24,085 nt of DNA, from the NCBI GenBank assembly GCA_050955105.1, contig JBPBQZ010000114.1, forward strand, positions 1-24,085, given 5' to 3'. The notes beneath the pieces are model-generated. The model saw only the letters and a list, made by a program, of their open reading frames with translations. It was not told where the DNA came from and did not search any database. Source of the DNA: JBPBQZ01 sp050955105. Its GTDB lineage: Bacteria > Pseudomonadota > Gammaproteobacteria > Burkholderiales > Burkholderiaceae. The stretch's first letter is position 1. Every line of letters begins with the position of its first letter. Positions 22,491 through 24,085 of this stretch are shown here, piece after piece. A program made the translations under genes and the position numbers.

Positions 22491-23005
22491 CCGGCGCTCG
22501 CTACCTGCCACGCGGCTCACTGCTGGGCCTGGCCGGCCTCGCCATGGGCATCGGCCTATCGGCCTGCTCGTCGATCGGCGGCTTCACCGGGGCCGCGGCG
22601 GGCATCGCTACCGGCACGGTGTCGGGAAACCCCGCGGTGGCGCTCGGCGTGGGCGTGGCCGTGCAGGCCGGCACCGATCAATTGGTCAAGCACGTAACGC
22701 GGCGGCGTCAACAAACCGAGCAGGACGAGATCGCCACCGTCATCGGCGGCATGCAGATCGGCGAAACGCGCGCATGGGAAGCGCGCCATACGATTCCGAT
22801 CGGCAATGAACACGGCGTCGTCAAGATCACGCGCATCATCGACAATCCGCTCGCGCAATGCCGCGAATTGCTGTATTCGGTGGTCGACGGCAAAGGCGCC
22901 GAGGCCAAATCGAACTGGTATGTCGCCAACGCCTGCCTGCAAGGCCAGACGTGGAAATGGGCCAGCGCCGAACCGGCCGTCGAGCGCTGGGGAAATCTGC
23001 AGTAA
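22487..23005 (+). CDS. Lipoprotein of unknown function, paralogue 2
   Basis: A 172-residue predicted lipoprotein, paralogous to the gene just upstream. Lipobox LSAC gives acylated Cys27, followed by SS. A Gly/Ala-rich segment at 31-62 (GGFTGAAAGIATGTVSG) again resembles a glycine zipper. EQDEIATVIGGMQIGE aligns with EQDRIAEVAGALNVGQ of paralogue 1, and the two cysteines Cys125 and Cys150 have the same 25-residue spacing as Cys134 and Cys159 there, suggesting a conserved disulfide. The end WKWASAEPAVERWGNLQ is identical. The ATG at 22487 overlaps the upstream stop (ATGA), so the pair is translated from one message. It converges on the glutathione peroxidase gene with nine bases between stops. 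Confidence 0.75.
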   Translation: MTGARYLPRGSLLGLAGLAMGIGLSACSSIGGFTGAAAGIATGTVSGNPAVALGVGVAVQAGTDQLVKHVTRRRQQTEQDEIATVIGGMQIGETRAWEARHTIPIGNEHGVVKITRIIDNPLAQCRELLYSVVDGKGAEAKSNWYVANACLQGQTWKWASAEPAVERWGNLQ

Positions 23006-23014
23006 TACGCTGCC

Positions 23015-23563
23015 TTAGTTCGCCAGTGCGCCTTCAATCGCTTGCACCAACACCGGATCTTCCGGGGTGATGTCCGGCGCGAAGCGGCCCACCACCTCAC
23101 CCTTGCGGTTGATCAAGAACTTCTCAAAATTCCAGGTCACGTCGGACGGGTTTTCCGGCAGCAAGCCCTTGCTGCTAAGAATGCCGCGCAGCTTCGGGTC
23201 TTGCGACGGCAAAGCTTGCGGCTGCTCGCGAATCATTGACGAATACAGCGGATGCACATCGCCTTTCAGCGAGATCTTGCTGAACAGCGGGAATTGCACG
23301 CCCAGCGTGCCGCGGCAAAACGACTGAATCTCGGCTTCGCTGCCAGGCTCTTGTCCGGCGAAGTCGTTCGAGGGGAAACCCAGCACCGCGAAACCCTTGT
23401 CGCGGTAGTTTTCGTAAATCTTTTCCAGCCCTTCGTACTGCGGTGTCAATCCGCATTTGGATGCCACATTGACGATCAGCAGCACCGAGCCTTGATATTC
23501 GCCGAGCGATGCCGGCGTGCCGTCGATGCGTTGCAGGGGGATGTCGTACAGTGCGCTGCTCAT
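23015..23563 (-). CDS. btuE: Glutathione peroxidase family thiol peroxidase (BtuE-like)
   Basis: A 182-residue non-selenium GPx-type peroxidase. The peroxidatic Cys37 lies in NVASKCGLTPQYE, Gln71 in FAGQEPGS and Trp144-Asn145 in VTWNFEKFL, completing the catalytic tetrad. Cys83 (SFCRGTLG) is at the usual position of the resolving Cys, 46 residues on, so thioredoxin is a more likely reductant than glutathione. The family FPCNQF block reads FPSNDF here. Overall it resembles E. coli BtuE, including FSPDMTPEDP-like FAPDITPEDP (161-170). The frame is open to 23725, but the ATG at 23563 has AGGAG eight bases upstream and starts where the family does. No B12-transport genes are adjacent, so any tie to vitamin B12 uptake suggested by the gene name is not supported here. 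Confidence 0.94.
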   Translation of the reverse strand: MSSALYDIPLQRIDGTPASLGEYQGSVLLIVNVASKCGLTPQYEGLEKIYENYRDKGFAVLGFPSNDFAGQEPGSEAEIQSFCRGTLGVQFPLFSKISLKGDVHPLYSSMIREQPQALPSQDPKLRGILSSKGLLPENPSDVTWNFEKFLINRKGEVVGRFAPDITPEDPVLVQAIEGALAN

Positions 23564-23798
23564 GTCATGATCTCCTCGTGACAATGGAATAGGGACGGGC
23601 CTCGGCCGGTTCGACAGACTTGGTCGAGGCGCGAGAAAAGAAGCATACTTGATCCCGCGAATTTCGCCCGACCACACGCGCGTGGCTGACGCGGCCTGTG
23701 AGCGCATAGATGGGCCGATGAGCACCGCCCTTTGCTTGCCCGCGAGCCGCCGCCGAAGCGGCAGCCGGCTTCCCCAATTCCAGGACAGGAGACCTCAG

Positions 23799-24085
23799 AT
23801 GGCATTATCCGCAACCGAACAGCTGCTGGCATTCGAACAGATCAAGCAGTTGAAGGCCAAATACTGCCGCTATATCGATACCAAGCGCTGGGAGCTGCTC
23901 GGCACCCTGTTCGCCGCCGATACGGTGTTCGACGGCTTCGGTTCGGCGCCGTCCGGAGCAGACGTCGCCACATTCGTCGCGGGCGTGTCGAAACGCCTGC
24001 AGCCTTGTATTTCCGTGCACCATTGCCATACGCCCGACATCTCGCTACTTAGCGATACGCACGCGCGCGGCATTTGGGCCATGGA
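23799..24085 (+). CDS. SnoaL-like (NTF2 superfamily) protein, N-terminal part, truncated by window end
   Basis: The first 95 residues of a protein continuing past the right edge. IKQLKAKYCRYIDTKRWELLGTLFAAD-type opening (about 15-41), HHCHTPDISLL (74-84) and ARGIWAM (89-95) are the pattern of SnoaL_4-type cone-shaped NTF2-fold proteins, which include dehydratases, ring-opening enzymes and ligand binders. A Tyr and an Asp/His set in this fold often form the active site, but the visible part is too short to assign them. The ATG at 23799 has AGGAG seven bases upstream. It is divergent from the peroxidase gene across a 235-base gap in which a short GCCGC/GCGGC hairpin (23749-23762) is the only structure I noticed. 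Confidence 0.85.
   Translation, partial: MALSATEQLLAFEQIKQLKAKYCRYIDTKRWELLGTLFAADTVFDGFGSAPSGADVATFVAGVSKRLQPCISVHHCHTPDISLLSDTHARGIWAM

Noticed and set aside
23749..23762. GCCGC/GCGGC hairpin upstream of the SnoaL-like gene
   Set aside because: Five-base stem with a four-base loop and no T run; short GC hairpins like this are expected by chance here.

Overview
The window comes from a GC-rich Gram-negative bacterium. The gene content and protein style (long Mfd, PotFGHI, a CrgA-like LysR, OMPLA-type phospholipase with an N-terminal extension, secreted SCPU pilins) point to a betaproteobacterium, most likely Burkholderiales; this is inference from family resemblance and no rRNA is present to settle it. 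I saw no tRNA, rRNA, CRISPR array, transposase or prophage gene.

Layout, left to right. (1) 2-691 (+): 3' end of mfd. (2) 695-4732 (-): a compact potFGHI polyamine ABC importer operon, transcribed F-G-H-I with 4-base overlaps at G/H and H/I. (3) 5084-8268 (+): ohr peroxidase, a LysR regulator whose stop touches pldA (outer-membrane phospholipase A), and a small Cys-rich DUF1289 protein. (4) 8273-11456 (-): tadA, ldcA and the ABC-F protein ybiT. (5) 11639-12406 (+): a short-chain dehydrogenase driven by a near-consensus sigma70 promoter but with Asn where the catalytic Tyr should be. (6) 12470-18327 (-): a five-gene archaic/Csu-type chaperone-usher pilus operon, in transcription order pilin, pilin, chaperone, usher, two-domain tip protein. 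(7) 18542-20255 (-): upstream of the pilus on the same strand, a secreted six-repeat beta-propeller-like protein followed by a mitochondrial-type cytochrome c. (8) 20510-21606 (-): a small orphan ORF beside an AT-rich patch, and an FCD-type GntR regulator with a perfect palindromic operator next to its own promoter. (9) 21945-23005 (+): two overlapping paralogous lipoprotein genes ending in the same 17 residues. (10) 23015-23563 (-): a BtuE-like glutathione peroxidase, and from 23799 (+) the start of a SnoaL-like protein that leaves the window.

How they work together. The pilus operon is a complete assembly line: subunits cross the inner membrane by Sec, are capped by the chaperone, exported by the usher and finished by the two-domain tip. 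The chaperone carries a long Ala/Ser-rich insert in its F1-G1 loop and the usher a long Ala/Ser/Pro-rich segment before its N-terminal domain, so the recognition interface may differ from the textbook one. Ohr and the glutathione peroxidase are separate defences against organic peroxides. The least explained parts, and the best places to look for something new, are the propeller/cytochrome c pair upstream of the pilus, the twin lipoproteins, and the Tyr-less SDR.
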